64,000 bases of DNA from Flavobacterium sp. PMTSA4 (lineage in GTDB: Bacteria > Bacteroidota > Bacteroidia > Flavobacteriales > Flavobacteriaceae). Of this stretch, positions 1 through 11,000 are shown in pieces. The DNA lies in NCBI RefSeq assembly GCF_032098525.1, contig NZ_CP134890.1, positions 2,046,001 through 2,110,000 of the forward strand. The letters are read 5' to 3'. The position numbers and the translations under genes were made by a program. The notes below the pieces were generated by a model. That model did no database searches. It saw nothing but the letters and a program-made list of their open reading frames with translations, and was not told where the DNA came from. Every line of letters starts with the position of its first letter. Position 1 is the stretch's first letter.

Positions 1-1031
1 CTTGTTCCTGGGCTACCTTCTATAGTAGGATTGTCACTATAGTTTGCAGTACTATCTGTTGTACTATATGGTAATGAGGTTACTTGTATTGGTGCATTAC
101 AAGACAATCCGGGTGAGGTTGTTGCAAAACTATAAGGCCCAATCCATGCACTTGTGGTGCCTCCACTACATATTGCCCTCACGTAATATTTATAGGAGGT
201 TGTTGCTGTAAAAGCAACACCTGCTGGTTGGGTTGCGGTAGCAGTATATGTTGGAGTAGCATTATTATAAACAATACCTGTTCCTGTTGGAGAACTCGCT
301 GCTGGAACTATTTCTATCTCCCAAGATGTTGCTCCACTTGGATTACCCCAGCTCAATTGAGCCGAAGTTAAAGTGATATTATTTGCCGTTAAATTCGTTG
401 GATCAAAACATTGTTCAACAATGCTTACATCATCCACAAACCAACGATCTCCAAAAGGCGACAAGATTGGATCTTGTTGCATAACAAAAGCTACGTAAAC
501 TTGCAATCCTTGAAAAGCAGCTAGATTAACTACTTTTTCTTCATAAATATTGAAAGTAGTTACTAAATCTGCATCCGTCCATTGTTGTACTAATGAATAA
601 GAATTAGGATCTGTTGGGTTGGCTGTTGATGGAGCAACTTTAATCTGGAAAACAGTTCCCTGAGTTCCAATTAAAAAATTTCTTGTCCAAAAATGCAACT
701 GACCATTAGAAGGGATATTAACTAAAGGTGTAGCCAAATAATTTTCGATTTGTCCATCAGGAAAAGAAGTTGAACGGATACAGTAGGCTGCATTAGTTCC
801 AGAATTGACCTGTGGTGGCGTAGTAGCGGCTGAAGTAATTCCCCAACGCGTAGTTGCCGATGATACATTGTTAAAAACATACCAATTTCCAGTACCTAAC
901 GTCCAGTTTGTTGATGGTGAAGCATCTGGTCCTGTTGTTGATTCAAATCCTTCTACTCCAGTTCCTCCTAATTGAGAATAACTGGCGATGGAAAAAAACA
1001 ATGTCAACAGCAATAAAGTAATTTTTTTCAT
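1..1031 (-). CDS. Secreted adhesin-like protein, choice-of-anchor J plus fibronectin III-like domains (C-terminus outside window)
   Basis: This open frame starts with ATG at 1031 and has no stop before the window edge, so only about the first 343 residues are visible. The N-terminus is a clear signal peptide (MKKITLLLLTLFFSIASYSQ). Residues about 25-205 look like a choice-of-anchor J (cleaved-adhesin) domain ending in the typical WFVDDVSIV strand. Residues about 207-300 resemble a fibronectin type III domain, and a Cys-rich segment then begins. Proteins of this layout in Flavobacteriia are usually exported by the type IX system and carry a C-terminal sorting domain, but that end is not visible here. 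The gene is divergent from hflX. Ligand and function are unknown. Confidence 0.8.
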   Translation of the reverse strand, partial: MKKITLLLLTLFFSIASYSQLGGTGVEGFESTTGPDASPSTNWTLGTGNWYVFNNVSSATTRWGITSAATTPPQVNSGTNAAYCIRSTSFPDGQIENYLATPLVNIPSNGQLHFWTRNFLIGTQGTVFQIKVAPSTANPTDPNSYSLVQQWTDADLVTTFNIYEEKVVNLAAFQGLQVYVAFVMQQDPILSPFGDRWFVDDVSIVEQCFDPTNLTANNITLTSAQLSWGNPSGATSWEIEIVPAASSPTGTGIVYNNATPTYTATATQPAGVAFTATTSYKYYVRAICSGGTTSAWIGPYSFATTSPGLSCNAPIQVTSLPYSTTDSTANYSDNPTIEGSPGT

Positions 1032-1083
1032 AAAATGAAAATTTAGTTGATTGATTAATTTTTTATTTTGGGTTAAAGAGTCC

Positions 1084-1091
1084 CAAATTTA
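1084..1091 (-). promoter_or_regulatory. -7 promoter box for the adhesin-like gene
   Basis: On the minus strand this reads TAAATTTG, an exact match to the Bacteroidota TAnnTTTG box, about 53 bp upstream of the ATG at 1031. No TTG -33 element was found at the usual spacing. Confidence 0.5.
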
Positions 1092-1173
1092 GAAAATTTT
1101 ATGAAAAAAATAACGTTTTTAAAAATTAAAATTAAAAAACACCTTAAAACCAACCTAAAAAAATTATTATTCA

Positions 1174-1181
1174 TAATTTTG
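1174..1181 (+). promoter_or_regulatory. -7 promoter box for hflX
   Basis: TAATTTTG matches the TAnnTTTG consensus 19 bp upstream of the hflX ATG, giving a short leader. No clear -33 TTG is present. Confidence 0.5.
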
Positions 1182-1200
1182 TCACAATATAAAACATCAA

Positions 1201-2421
1201 ATGTTAGAGAAAAGTAATCCAAATTTTGAAAAGACAATTATTGTCGGTATTGTTACCCAAAATCAATCGGAAGAGAAACTACAAGAATATTTAGACGAAT
1301 TAGAATTTCTTACCTATACTGCTGGAGGAGAAGTTGTTAAAAGATTTTATCAAAAACTTGAACGCCCAAATCCAAAAACGTTTTTAGGAACAGGTAAAAT
1401 TGACGAGATTAATGAATTTGCAAAAAAAAATTCCATCTCTACTGTTATTTTTGATGATGAACTATCACCTTCACAACAAAAAAATCTTTCTAAAATAATT
1501 GATTGTAAAATTTTAGACAGAACCAATCTAATTTTAGATATTTTCGCTCAAAGAGCAGAAACATCTTATGCTAGAACTCAAGTTGAGCTTGCACAATGTC
1601 AATATCTATTACCAAGACTTTCAGGAATGTGGACGCATCTTGAAAGACAGAAAGGAGGAATTGGACTCCGCGGACCAGGTGAAACTGAAATTGAAACAGA
1701 CAGACGTATTGTCAGAGATAGAATTTCATTACTTAAAGAAAAAATCAAAACTATCGACAGACAAATGGCTGTTCAACGTAGTAATCGGGGTGCAATGGTT
1801 AGAGTTGCTTTAGTAGGTTATACTAATGTTGGCAAATCTACTTTGATGAATGTTATTAGTAAAAGTGAAGTTTTTGTTGAAAATAAGTTATTTGCAACAT
1901 TAGATACTACCGTTAGAAAAGTAGTCATTAAAAATTTACCTTTTTTACTTTCTGATACTGTTGGGTTTATCCGAAAGCTACCTACCCAACTCGTTGAGTC
2001 ATTCAAAAGCACTCTTGATGAAGTCCGTGAAGCCGATTTATTATTGCATGTAGTTGATATTTCACATCCTGACTTTGAAGACCATATTGCTTCTGTTAAC
2101 CAAATTTTGTCTGACATAAAAAGCAGTAACAAACCAACAATAATGGTTTTTAACAAAATTGATGCTTATAAACATCTGACTATTGATGCTGATGATTTGA
2201 TTACAGAAAAGACAACAAAACACAATACTTTAGAAGAATGGAAAACTACTTGGATGAATAATGTTGGCGAAAAAAATGCTCTATTTATTTCAGCAACTAA
2301 CAAAGAAAACTTTGAAGAATTTAGAGAAAAAGTTTATGAAGCTGTTAGAGAAATTCATATTACAAGGTTTCCTTATAACAAATTCCTTTATCCAGACTAT
2401 AAAGACGCAATTGAAGAATAA
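1201..2421 (+). CDS. hflX: GTPase HflX
   Basis: This is a ribosome-associated GTPase of the HflX family, which splits stalled or stressed 70S ribosomes in the cytosol. The 406 residues show the HflX N-terminal domain, the family signature GPGETEIETDRR near residue 157, a predicted coiled linker, and then a G domain. G1 is GYTNVGKST (206-214), G3 is DTVGF (252-256) and G4 is NKID (318-321). Length is normal for the family. The ATG at 1201 lies just after a -7 box. The gene appears monocistronic; the next gene is convergent and ends 4 bp away, with no strong hairpin between them. Confidence 0.95.
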   Translation: MLEKSNPNFEKTIIVGIVTQNQSEEKLQEYLDELEFLTYTAGGEVVKRFYQKLERPNPKTFLGTGKIDEINEFAKKNSISTVIFDDELSPSQQKNLSKIIDCKILDRTNLILDIFAQRAETSYARTQVELAQCQYLLPRLSGMWTHLERQKGGIGLRGPGETEIETDRRIVRDRISLLKEKIKTIDRQMAVQRSNRGAMVRVALVGYTNVGKSTLMNVISKSEVFVENKLFATLDTTVRKVVIKNLPFLLSDTVGFIRKLPTQLVESFKSTLDEVREADLLLHVVDISHPDFEDHIASVNQILSDIKSSNKPTIMVFNKIDAYKHLTIDADDLITEKTTKHNTLEEWKTTWMNNVGEKNALFISATNKENFEEFREKVYEAVREIHITRFPYNKFLYPDYKDAIEE

Positions 2422-2424
2422 ATA

Positions 2425-3213
2425 TTACTGTAAGTAGTAGATATAACCGAAATTCAACCAAACATTCCAATCATTTGCTCTATTTTCTAAATAAACTTTT
2501 GGATCAGGATTTAAACCATCTACCCAATTTGAAAAGTAGTACTGAAAACGTAGGTCTAACATTAAATCAGAAAGAGGAGTCAATTTATACCTTGTTCCAA
2601 CAGAAGATACTATTGACCAAACCGTTCCACCTTGATTGGTGGTTGCATTGTAATATTTTATTGGTGTAGAAATCGGAGTATTTAATGGTCCAAGAGTTGA
2701 ATAAGCTTCAGGATCATAAAAACTAAATTGTCCTCCTAAACTAATGAATGGAGCAAACGAACCAATTGTAGCAGTAAAATCCCTAATACTTAGAGGGAAA
2801 TACTCTAACTGCATTCCAATATTTGTTACGGCAGTACTTCCACGCATTGCTCTTAATTGATTTGCAGTCAATGAAGTTTTACTTTTATCAACCCATTGCC
2901 CATAGTGCTTTAGGTTTGTTTTATTGTATGACAATTCACTTCTTAATTTAAAGTGATCATTAAAATAAGTTTCAGGAGTATAACAATTACATTCAGCTCT
3001 ATATGAAAAATTCAAATAGTGTATTAATCCAATACCATAACCAGTATTCCCAGCATTTGTTTCAAAATCATGTCTTTCGCCATAATCGGATTGAAAAGCA
3101 ACAGGACCAACAATAGCGCCTATTTCATGTGAAAAACCATACTGAGCATTAGTAGAATTACTCAGACCAATCAAAATGATAAATGTGAAAACAAATTTTA
3201 TGAACTTTTGCAT
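2425..3213 (-). CDS. Outer-membrane beta-barrel-like protein
   Basis: The 262-residue product has an N-terminal signal peptide (FVFTFIILIGLSNSTNAQ). After it come alternating aromatic/polar strands (for example LMLDLRFQYYFSNW and the C-terminal WNVWLNFGYIYYLQ) ending in aromatic residues, as expected for an outer-membrane barrel. It resembles a family of Flavobacteriaceae proteins that I recall as THC0290_0291, but that name is from memory and not checked. A CNC pair in the middle (ECNCYTPE) could form a disulfide. It is convergent with hflX and sits alone on the minus strand. Function is unknown. Confidence 0.75.
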   Translation of the reverse strand: MQKFIKFVFTFIILIGLSNSTNAQYGFSHEIGAIVGPVAFQSDYGERHDFETNAGNTGYGIGLIHYLNFSYRAECNCYTPETYFNDHFKLRSELSYNKTNLKHYGQWVDKSKTSLTANQLRAMRGSTAVTNIGMQLEYFPLSIRDFTATIGSFAPFISLGGQFSFYDPEAYSTLGPLNTPISTPIKYYNATTNQGGTVWSIVSSVGTRYKLTPLSDLMLDLRFQYYFSNWVDGLNPDPKVYLENRANDWNVWLNFGYIYYLQ

Positions 3214-3408
3214 ACCTTAAGATTCAATTCCCGACAAATATATAAAAACATCATTCAGTTATAAAAAAAAATGCAAAATAGTTAATTTTTAACATCAAAT
3301 GTGCATCCAATTAATTTTTAACAATTTACGTCAAATTACATTATTGTTAATTTTGACACAAAAAAATGAAGATTTACAAAAAAAATAAGGTCATATTTCA
3401 ATAAAATG

Positions 3409-3416
3409 TATATTTG
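3409..3416 (+). promoter_or_regulatory. -7 promoter box for gdhA
   Basis: TATATTTG is an exact -7 box 46 bp upstream of the gdhA ATG. It sits in a 249-bp AT-rich spacer shared with the divergent outer-membrane protein gene. No TTG lies at 17-19 bp upstream. Confidence 0.5.
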
Positions 3417-3462
3417 CAAATCTTTACGAAAACGTTTTCTTAAATTAAATTAAAACATAATT

Positions 3463-4806
3463 ATGTCACAGAGTATTAATGCTTTCATTGAAGCTGTTGC
3501 TAAAAGAAATCCTAATGAGCCTGAATTTATGCAGGCAGTAAAAGAAGTAGCTGAAACAGTTATTCCTTTTATCGAACAAAATAAAAAATACCAAAACAAA
3601 ATGCTTTTGGAAAGAATGGTTGAACCAGAAAGAGTAATTATGTTCCGTGTAACTTGGATAGATGATGCTGGAAACACACAAGTAAATCGTGGTTACAGAA
3701 TACAAATGAATTCAGCTATCGGACCATACAAAGGTGGAATTCGTTTTCATCCTACTGTAAACTTAAGTATTTTGAAATTTTTAGCTTTCGAGCAAACTTT
3801 TAAAAATAGTTTAACTACACTTCCAATGGGTGGAGGAAAAGGTGGTTCTGATTTTGACCCAAAAGGAAAATCAGATAATGAAATCATGAAATTTTGCCAA
3901 AGTTTTATGACCGAACTTTCAAGACACATCGGTGCAGATACTGACGTTCCTGCTGGAGATATTGGAGTTGGAGGAAGAGAAGTTGGCTACATGTTTGGTC
4001 AATACAAAAGATTAAGAAATGAATTTACAGGAGTTTTAACTGGTAAAGGAATCACTTTTGGAGGTTCATTAATTCGTCCAGAAGCTACAGGTTATGGAGA
4101 TGTTTACTTTGCTCAAAACATGCTTGCTACTAAAGGCGATAGTTTTAAAGGAAAAACGGTTGTAGTTTCAGGTTCAGGAAATGTAGCTCAATATGCCATT
4201 CAAAAAGCAACTCAATTAGGCGGAAAAGTTGTTACTGCTTCAGATTCATCAGGATACATTCATGATGCAGATGGTATTGATGCAGAAAAACTAGCTTACA
4301 TTATGGAAATCAAAAATGTAAACTACGGTAGAATTAGTGATTATGTAAAAAAATATCCTAGCGCAAAATTCGTTGAAGGAAAACGTCCTTGGGAAGTTAA
4401 ATGTGATGTTGCTTTGCCATGTGCTACTCAAAACGAGTTAAACGAAGAAGAAGCAAAAACTTTAGTTCAAAACGGATGTATCTGTGTTGCTGAAGGTGCA
4501 AATATGCCTTCTACTCCAGAAGCAGTTGAAGTATTCTTAAAAGCAAAAATTTTATTTGCTCCAGGAAAAGCTTCAAATGCTGGTGGTGTTGCAACATCTG
4601 GTTTAGAAATGTCACAAAACTCACTTCGTTTAAGTTGGACAGCTGAAGAAGTTGATGAAAAACTACATGGTATTATGGCAAACATTCATGCTGCTTGTGT
4701 AAAATATGGTGCAGATGGAAATGGATTTGTTGATTATGTAAAAGGCGCAAACATTGCAGGTTTCGTTAAAGTTGCCGATGCAATGCTTGCACAAGGAATT
4801 GTATAA
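3463..4806 (+). CDS. gdhA: NADP-type glutamate dehydrogenase
   Basis: The enzyme interconverts 2-oxoglutarate plus ammonium and glutamate. At 447 residues it has the length of the hexameric bacterial NADP-type enzymes. The glutamate-binding domain shows K114 and the catalytic lysine K126 in PMGGGKGGSDFDP, and D166 in VPAGDIGVGGREVGYM. The coenzyme domain shows GSGNVAQYA, and the C-terminal part has the conserved GGVATSGLEMSQNS. All expected catalytic residues are present. The gene is monocistronic, with a -7 box upstream and a terminator 30 bp downstream. Cofactor preference is assigned by family, not from a specific residue. Confidence 0.96.
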   Translation: MSQSINAFIEAVAKRNPNEPEFMQAVKEVAETVIPFIEQNKKYQNKMLLERMVEPERVIMFRVTWIDDAGNTQVNRGYRIQMNSAIGPYKGGIRFHPTVNLSILKFLAFEQTFKNSLTTLPMGGGKGGSDFDPKGKSDNEIMKFCQSFMTELSRHIGADTDVPAGDIGVGGREVGYMFGQYKRLRNEFTGVLTGKGITFGGSLIRPEATGYGDVYFAQNMLATKGDSFKGKTVVVSGSGNVAQYAIQKATQLGGKVVTASDSSGYIHDADGIDAEKLAYIMEIKNVNYGRISDYVKKYPSAKFVEGKRPWEVKCDVALPCATQNELNEEEAKTLVQNGCICVAEGANMPSTPEAVEVFLKAKILFAPGKASNAGGVATSGLEMSQNSLRLSWTAEEVDEKLHGIMANIHAACVKYGADGNGFVDYVKGANIAGFVKVADAMLAQGIV

Positions 4807-4835
4807 AACCAAAATAAACCAATAAAACTAGAAAT

Positions 4836-4863
4836 TGCCTTCAGAAATGAGGGCATTTTTTTA
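4836..4863 (+). terminator. Intrinsic terminator after gdhA
   Basis: TGCCTTC and GAGGGCA pair over 7 bp with one G-T pair around a 6-nt loop, followed by about eight T. It lies 30 bp after the gdhA stop. Confidence 0.8.
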
Positions 4864-4902
4864 TTGTTTTTTATATTAAAACCATTAGTTTTACGTTTAT
4901 AG

Positions 4903-4910
4903 TATATTTG
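4903..4910 (+). promoter_or_regulatory. -7 promoter box for porZ-recO
   Basis: TATATTTG lies 18 bp before the porZ ATG at 4928. The short leader lacks a Shine-Dalgarno sequence. Confidence 0.5.
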
Positions 4911-4927
4911 CTATCATTTTCAATGCT

Positions 4928-7219
4928 ATGAAAAATTTCTGTTTCGCACTTTTTATAATTCTTTTTCAAATTGGTTTTTCACAACAAAACCTTCAGTGGA
5001 ATGGGTATTTTTCATATAATAAAATTAGCGATATTACCGAATCAAGCAATAAGTTTTTTGCCGCTGCTGAAAACAGTGTTTTTTCAAAAAATCTTGCAAC
5101 TAATGAAATAATTGAGACTAACACAATCGATGGTTTATCAGGAGAAACAATCTCAGCAATCTATTTTAGCGAAACATATAACAAAACTATAATTGGCTAT
5201 CAAAACGGATTGATGATTGTACTTGACAATCAAACTGGAAGTGTTTTAAATGTTGTAGACATTATCAATAAATCCATTCCGGCAAATATCAAAAGAGTCA
5301 ATCATTTTATGGAATATGATGGAATTCTTTATGTTTCATGTGATTTTGGGATTGTTCAATATAATTTGGCAACATTAAATTTTGGCGATACTTATTATAT
5401 TGGTCCAAATGGTCTTGAAATCAAAGTCTTTCAAACTACTATTTATAATGATGAAATTTACGCAGTAACTCAGTTATACGGTATAAAAAAAGCTTCAATA
5501 ACCAACCCCAATCTTATTGATTTTAATCAATGGCAGGATTTTAATAATGGTTATTGGAATGGCATTGTAACTTTTAATAATCAATTGATAGCGACAAATA
5601 CTAACAATACTGTTCATAAGTTTAATGGTTCTGTTTCTGAAGAAATCTTTCCAATAAATCAAACTGGTTTAGATACTAGGGTTTTTAATAATTATTTGAT
5701 TATAACTACTTCAAATCAAGTTTTTGTTTATAATAGTTCGCTTACACAAATTGCTTATATACAAAGTTCTCAAGTTTCTTCAATTCCATTATCCTTCAAT
5801 TGTGCGACTGTAATAAATGAAAAAGTATATATAGGAACAAACGAAAACGGAGTAATTTCGGCTCCTTTGTCTAACTTATCAGAATTTGAAATTATTATGC
5901 CTGAAGGACCAACAAGAAATAATATTTTTTCAATTCACACTAATTCTTCAAGTCTTTGGGCAGTTTATGGTGGTTATGATATATCTTATAATCCATATAC
6001 TTTTTTAAATTTTACATTAACCACTTTTGGAATAAGTAAATTTTCTGAAAATCAGTGGTTAAACATTCCTTATGAAGAAGTTTTGGAAGCAAAAGCTTTA
6101 ACTAGAATAACTTCAAACCCTTCAGATGAAAGCCAAGTTTATATAAGTTCATATAACAACGGTTTATTAAAATTGGAAGCCGATATTCCAACAACTCTTT
6201 TTAATGAAAGTAATAGTAGCTTAAAATCTCTTGATTTAAATTCTACTAATAATATCAGAATTGGTCCTGCAACTTTTGACAGAAATGGAAATCTTTGGGT
6301 AACCAATAGTCGTGTTAGCAATGGTTTAAATGTCTTAAAATCAAACGGGCAATGGCAAGCATACAATATGTCAAGTATAATTGGCAATATTAACAACAGT
6401 GATTTTGGCAGAATAGCCATTGATAATAGCGGAACCAAGTGGATGGCGACATGGCAAGATGGCGTCATTGCATTTAATGAAAATAGTAACATTTATAAAA
6501 AAATTACGGATGGTGCTGATACAGGAAATCTTCCTGTCTATGATGTTAGAGCTTTAGCAATTGACAACAGAAGTCAAGTTTGGATAGGAACAACAAAAGG
6601 ATTAAGAGTTATTTCAAGTACTGGAAGTTTTAATAACGAAAATCAAATTACAGCAAATCCTATAATTATACTTGAAGACGGATTGGCTCAAGAATTGCTT
6701 TACGAACAATTTATAACCGATATTGTTGTAGATGGCTCCAACAGAAAATGGATTGCGACAGCTGATTCTGGTGCTTTTCTTTTTTCTTCAAATGGTCAAC
6801 AAACCATCTATCACTTTACAAAAGATAATTCTCCATTACCAAGTAATGTTGTAAATGACATTGCTATTAACGAGACAACAGGCGAAATTTTCTTTGCTAC
6901 AGATAAAGGAATGATTTCGTTGAAAGGAATTGCAACTAAACCCGCAGATGACTTACAGAATGTATATGTTTATCCAAATCCGGTTCGTCCTGGATATATT
7001 GGTACTATTAAAATTGCGCAATTAGTCGAAAAAGCCAATATTAAAATCACAGATATTGAAGGTAATTTAGTTTATGAAACCACATCAACTGGCGGAACAA
7101 TTGAATGGGACGGAACTGCTTTCGGGAAATATAAAGTTGCATCTGGTGTTTACATGATTTTTGTTTCTTCAGAAGATGGTTCTGACACTACTGTAAAAAA
7201 AGTGATGATTATTAGATAA
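4928..7219 (+). CDS. porZ: PorZ-like type IX secretion protein with sorting domain
   Basis: This 763-residue secreted protein has an N-terminal signal peptide (FCFALFIILFQIGFS), a long series of beta-propeller blades with repeated W-x-G/T-x-x-G motifs (SQVWIGTTKGLRVISS, NRKWIATADSGAFLFSS), and a type A sorting domain from about residue 685. That domain begins VYVYPNPVRPG and ends GVYMIFVSSEDGS...KKVMIIR. Two propellers plus a retained sorting domain is the PorZ layout, a surface component that delivers anionic LPS to the PorU sortase complex. Family membership is inferred from architecture. It overlaps no gene; recO starts 6 bp after its stop, so the two are probably co-transcribed. A generic two-component-regulator propeller protein is the alternative. 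Confidence 0.82.
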   Translation: MKNFCFALFIILFQIGFSQQNLQWNGYFSYNKISDITESSNKFFAAAENSVFSKNLATNEIIETNTIDGLSGETISAIYFSETYNKTIIGYQNGLMIVLDNQTGSVLNVVDIINKSIPANIKRVNHFMEYDGILYVSCDFGIVQYNLATLNFGDTYYIGPNGLEIKVFQTTIYNDEIYAVTQLYGIKKASITNPNLIDFNQWQDFNNGYWNGIVTFNNQLIATNTNNTVHKFNGSVSEEIFPINQTGLDTRVFNNYLIITTSNQVFVYNSSLTQIAYIQSSQVSSIPLSFNCATVINEKVYIGTNENGVISAPLSNLSEFEIIMPEGPTRNNIFSIHTNSSSLWAVYGGYDISYNPYTFLNFTLTTFGISKFSENQWLNIPYEEVLEAKALTRITSNPSDESQVYISSYNNGLLKLEADIPTTLFNESNSSLKSLDLNSTNNIRIGPATFDRNGNLWVTNSRVSNGLNVLKSNGQWQAYNMSSIIGNINNSDFGRIAIDNSGTKWMATWQDGVIAFNENSNIYKKITDGADTGNLPVYDVRALAIDNRSQVWIGTTKGLRVISSTGSFNNENQITANPIIILEDGLAQELLYEQFITDIVVDGSNRKWIATADSGAFLFSSNGQQTIYHFTKDNSPLPSNVVNDIAINETTGEIFFATDKGMISLKGIATKPADDLQNVYVYPNPVRPGYIGTIKIAQLVEKANIKITDIEGNLVYETTSTGGTIEWDGTAFGKYKVASGVYMIFVSSEDGSDTTVKKVMIIR

Positions 7220-7225
7220 CTTCAA

Positions 7226-7933
7226 ATGCTAATAAAAACTAAAGCAATTGTAATTTCTTCTCTGAAGTATCAAGAAAAATCATTGATTGTAAAATGTTTT
7301 ACTCAAACCGATGGTTTAAAAAGTTATTTTGTTCCCAATGCTTTTACAGCAAAAAAATCCAATCAAAAAATAGCTTATTTTCAACCTTTTTCGATTCTTG
7401 AAATTGAAGCTAATCATAAAAATAAAGGAACTTTAGAACATTTTAAAGAAATTAAATTAGCTCATTCCTATCAAACCATTCCAACTGATATTGTAAAAAG
7501 TTCCATAATATTATTTCTCTCCGAAATGTTGCATCACAGCATCAAAGAAGAAGAAAAAAACGATAACTTATTTACTTTTCTTGAAACTGCTTTACTTTGG
7601 CTCGACAATCATGAAGAAATTACCAATTTTCATTTGATTTTTTTACTTCAAATGACAAAATTTTTTGGCTTTTTCCCAGATAATTCCAACGGAAATTATT
7701 TTGAAATGATTGATGGAGTTTTTGCAGAATATCAAGGAACAAGTTGCCTTAATTTTCAAGAAACCGAACTGTTAAAAAAGCTTTTAGAACTGAAATTTGA
7801 CAGCTCAAAAAAACTTTTTTTAGCTTCAGAACGTCAACAATTACTAAAAATCATAATCGATTACTATTCCATTCATCTCGATGGTTTTAAAAAACCTAAA
7901 TCTTTGGAAGTTTTAAAAGAAGTTTTTGCATAA
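7226..7933 (+). CDS. recO: DNA repair protein RecO
   Basis: RecO anneals single strands and loads RecA together with RecR in recombinational gap repair. The 235 residues start with the family's OB-fold (MLIKTKAIVISSLKYQEKS, then LKSYFVPNAF) and continue with a mostly helical domain. The Cys4 zinc site of some RecO proteins is absent; one Cys (TSCLNF) remains, as in many Bacteroidota homologues. It starts 6 bp downstream of porZ, a gene order I recall from flavobacteria. Length is normal. Confidence 0.88.
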   Translation: MLIKTKAIVISSLKYQEKSLIVKCFTQTDGLKSYFVPNAFTAKKSNQKIAYFQPFSILEIEANHKNKGTLEHFKEIKLAHSYQTIPTDIVKSSIILFLSEMLHHSIKEEEKNDNLFTFLETALLWLDNHEEITNFHLIFLLQMTKFFGFFPDNSNGNYFEMIDGVFAEYQGTSCLNFQETELLKKLLELKFDSSKKLFLASERQQLLKIIIDYYSIHLDGFKKPKSLEVLKEVFA

Positions 7934-8020
7934 TTATTTGAAATGTTATTTAAATTTTAAAATTTTCTTAAAAGTCTGTTCTCTTTTATCTATTTTCTAT
8001 TCTGTTTTCTTAAAATTCCT

Positions 8021-8028
8021 TACTTTCG
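8021..8028 (+). promoter_or_regulatory. Probable -7 box for ileS
   Basis: TACTTTCG differs from TAnnTTTG by one base and lies 26 bp before the ileS ATG, in a 121-bp spacer with no other promoter candidate. Confidence 0.35.
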
Positions 8029-8054
8029 CAAACTGATTTAAGAAAACGACAAAA

Positions 8055-11000
8055 ATGAGTACTAAGTTTACTGAATATAAAGGACTTGACTTGCCTACTG
8101 TAGCATCAGAAGTTCTTGATTTCTGGAAAAAAAATAATGTCTTTGAACAAAGTGTAACTTCACGTGAAGGTGCAACGCCATATGTGTTTTTTGAAGGTCC
8201 ACCATCTGCAAATGGTTTGCCAGGAATTCACCACGTTATGGCGCGTGCCATTAAAGATATTTTTTGTCGTTACAAAACTCAAAAAGGTTTTCAAGTAAAA
8301 AGAAAAGCAGGTTGGGATACTCATGGTTTGCCAGTTGAGTTAGGAACCGAAAAAGAACTTGGAATCACCAAAGAAGATATCGGAAAAACCATTTCGGTTG
8401 AAGAATACAACGAAGCTTGTAAACGAACAGTAATGCGTTATACTGATGTTTGGAATGATTTAACTGAAAAAATGGGTTATTGGGTTGATATGGAAAATCC
8501 ATATGTAACATACAAATCCAAATACATGGAAACGGTTTGGTGGCTTTTGAAACAAATTTATAACAAAGATTTGTTGTACAAAGGTTACACTATTCAACCC
8601 TATTCTCCAAAAGCTGGTACTGGATTATCTTCTCACGAGGTAAACCAACCAGGAAGTTATCGCGATGTTACTGATACAACGGTTGTAGCTCAATTTAAAA
8701 CAAAACCAGAATCTTTACCAAGTTTTTTACAAGGTTTTGGCGATGTCCATATTTTAGCTTGGACAACAACGCCCTGGACATTACCAAGTAACACTGCTTT
8801 GACTGTTGGTCCAAAAATTGACTATGTTTTAGTTGAAACATTCAACCAATATACTTTTGAACCAATCAATGTAATTTTAGCTAAACCATTAGTTGGAAAA
8901 CAATTTGGTGGAAAATATTTTGAATCACAATCAGAAGAGGATTTTTCAAATTATAAATCAGACGATAAAAAAATCCCATACAAAGTAATTGCTGAATGTA
9001 AAGGTGCAGATTTGGTTGGAATTCGTTACGAACAACTTTTACCTTTAGCATTGCCTTATCAAAATCCTGAGAATGCTTTTAGAGTAATTTCTGGAGATTT
9101 TGTTACAACCGAAGATGGAACCGGAATTGTACATACAGCGCCAACTTTTGGTGCTGATGATGCTAAAGTTGCTAAAGAAGCAACTCCAGAAGTTCCGCCA
9201 ATGTTGGTTCTTGATGAAAATGGAAATCCTGCGCCATTAGTTGATTTACAAGGTAGATTTATTCAAGGTCTTGGCGATTATTCTGGCAAATATGTTAAAA
9301 ATGAGTACTACAATGATGGTGAAGCTCCAGAAAAATCAGTTGATGTAGAAATTGCAATTCAATTAAAAGAAGAAAATAAAGCATTCAAAGTTGAAAAATA
9401 CGTTCACAGTTATCCGCATTGTTGGAGAACTGACAAACCTATTTTATACTATCCGTTAGATTCTTGGTTCATCAAAGTAACTGAGATAAAAGACAGAATG
9501 TTTGACCTTAACGAAACCATCAACTGGAAACCAAAAGCTACAGGTGAAGGTCGTTTTGGTAATTGGTTAAAAAATGCAAACGATTGGAATTTGTCGCGTT
9601 CACGTTATTGGGGAATTCCATTGCCTATTTGGAGAACAGAAGACAAAACAGAAGAAATTCTAATTGGTTCAGTCGAAGAATTATACAACGAAATAGAAAA
9701 ATCAATCCAAGCAGGTTTTCAATCCGTAAATCCTTTTAAAGGTTTTGAAATTGGAAACATGAGTGAAGAAAACTATGATTTGGTTGATTTACATAAAAAT
9801 GTAGTTGATGATATTGTTTTAGTTTCAGTTTCAGGAAAACCAATGAAACGTGAAACTGATTTAATTGATGTTTGGTTCGATTCTGGTGCAATGCCATATG
9901 CACAATGGCATTATCCTTTTGAAAATAAAGATTTGGTTGATAATCACAAAGCATTTCCTGCCGATTTTATCGCAGAAGGTGTTGATCAAACTCGTGGTTG
10001 GTTTTATACTTTACATGCCATAGGAACTTTAGTTTTTGACCAAATTGCTTATAAAAACGTAGTTTCTAATGGTTTAGTTTTGGACAAAAACGGACAAAAA
10101 ATGTCAAAACGTTTAGGAAATGCTGTTGATCCATTCGAAACATTAGCAGAATATGGCCCAGATGCAACACGTTGGTACATGATTTCTAATGCAAATCCTT
10201 GGGACAATTTGAAATTTGACATCGAAGGAGTTGCTGAAGTGCGTCGTAAATTCTTTGGAACATTATACAATACTTATTCGTTCTTTGCTCTATATGCAAA
10301 TATTGATGGGTTTAAGTATGATGAAGCTGAAATTCCATTGGCAGAAAGACCAGAAATTGACCGTTGGATTTTATCAGAATTGCACACTTTGATAAAACTG
10401 GTTGATGAAGCTTATGCAGATTATGAACCAACAAAAGCGGCAAGAGCAATATCCGATTTCGTTCAAGAAAATTTGAGTAACTGGTACGTTCGTTTGTGTA
10501 GAAGAAGATTTTGGAAAGGCGAATATGGAACTGATAAAATTGCTGCATATCAAACACTTTACACTTGTTTGTTAAATGTAGCTAAGCTTTCTGCTCCAAT
10601 CGCGCCATTTTTTATGGACAAATTATATACCGATTTAGTTAAAGCAACTGAAAAAGAAGATTTTAGCAGTGTTCACCTAGCAAATTTCCCTGTTTCGGTT
10701 GAAAACTTTGTTGATAAATCGTTGGAAAGCAAAATGATGAAGGCTCAAACAGTTTCTTCATTAGTTTTATCGCTTCGAAAAAAGGAAATGATTAAAGTAC
10801 GTCAACCGCTGCAAAAGGTTATGATTCCTATACTTGACGAAACTTTTAGAGCTGAAATTGAAGCCGTTTCCGACCTTATAAAAGCAGAAGTAAACGTTAA
10901 AGAAATAGAACTTTTAGACGATGCTTCAGGTGTTTTAGTGAAGCAAATAAAACCAAATTTTAAAACACTTGGACCACGATTCGGGAAAGATATGGGATTG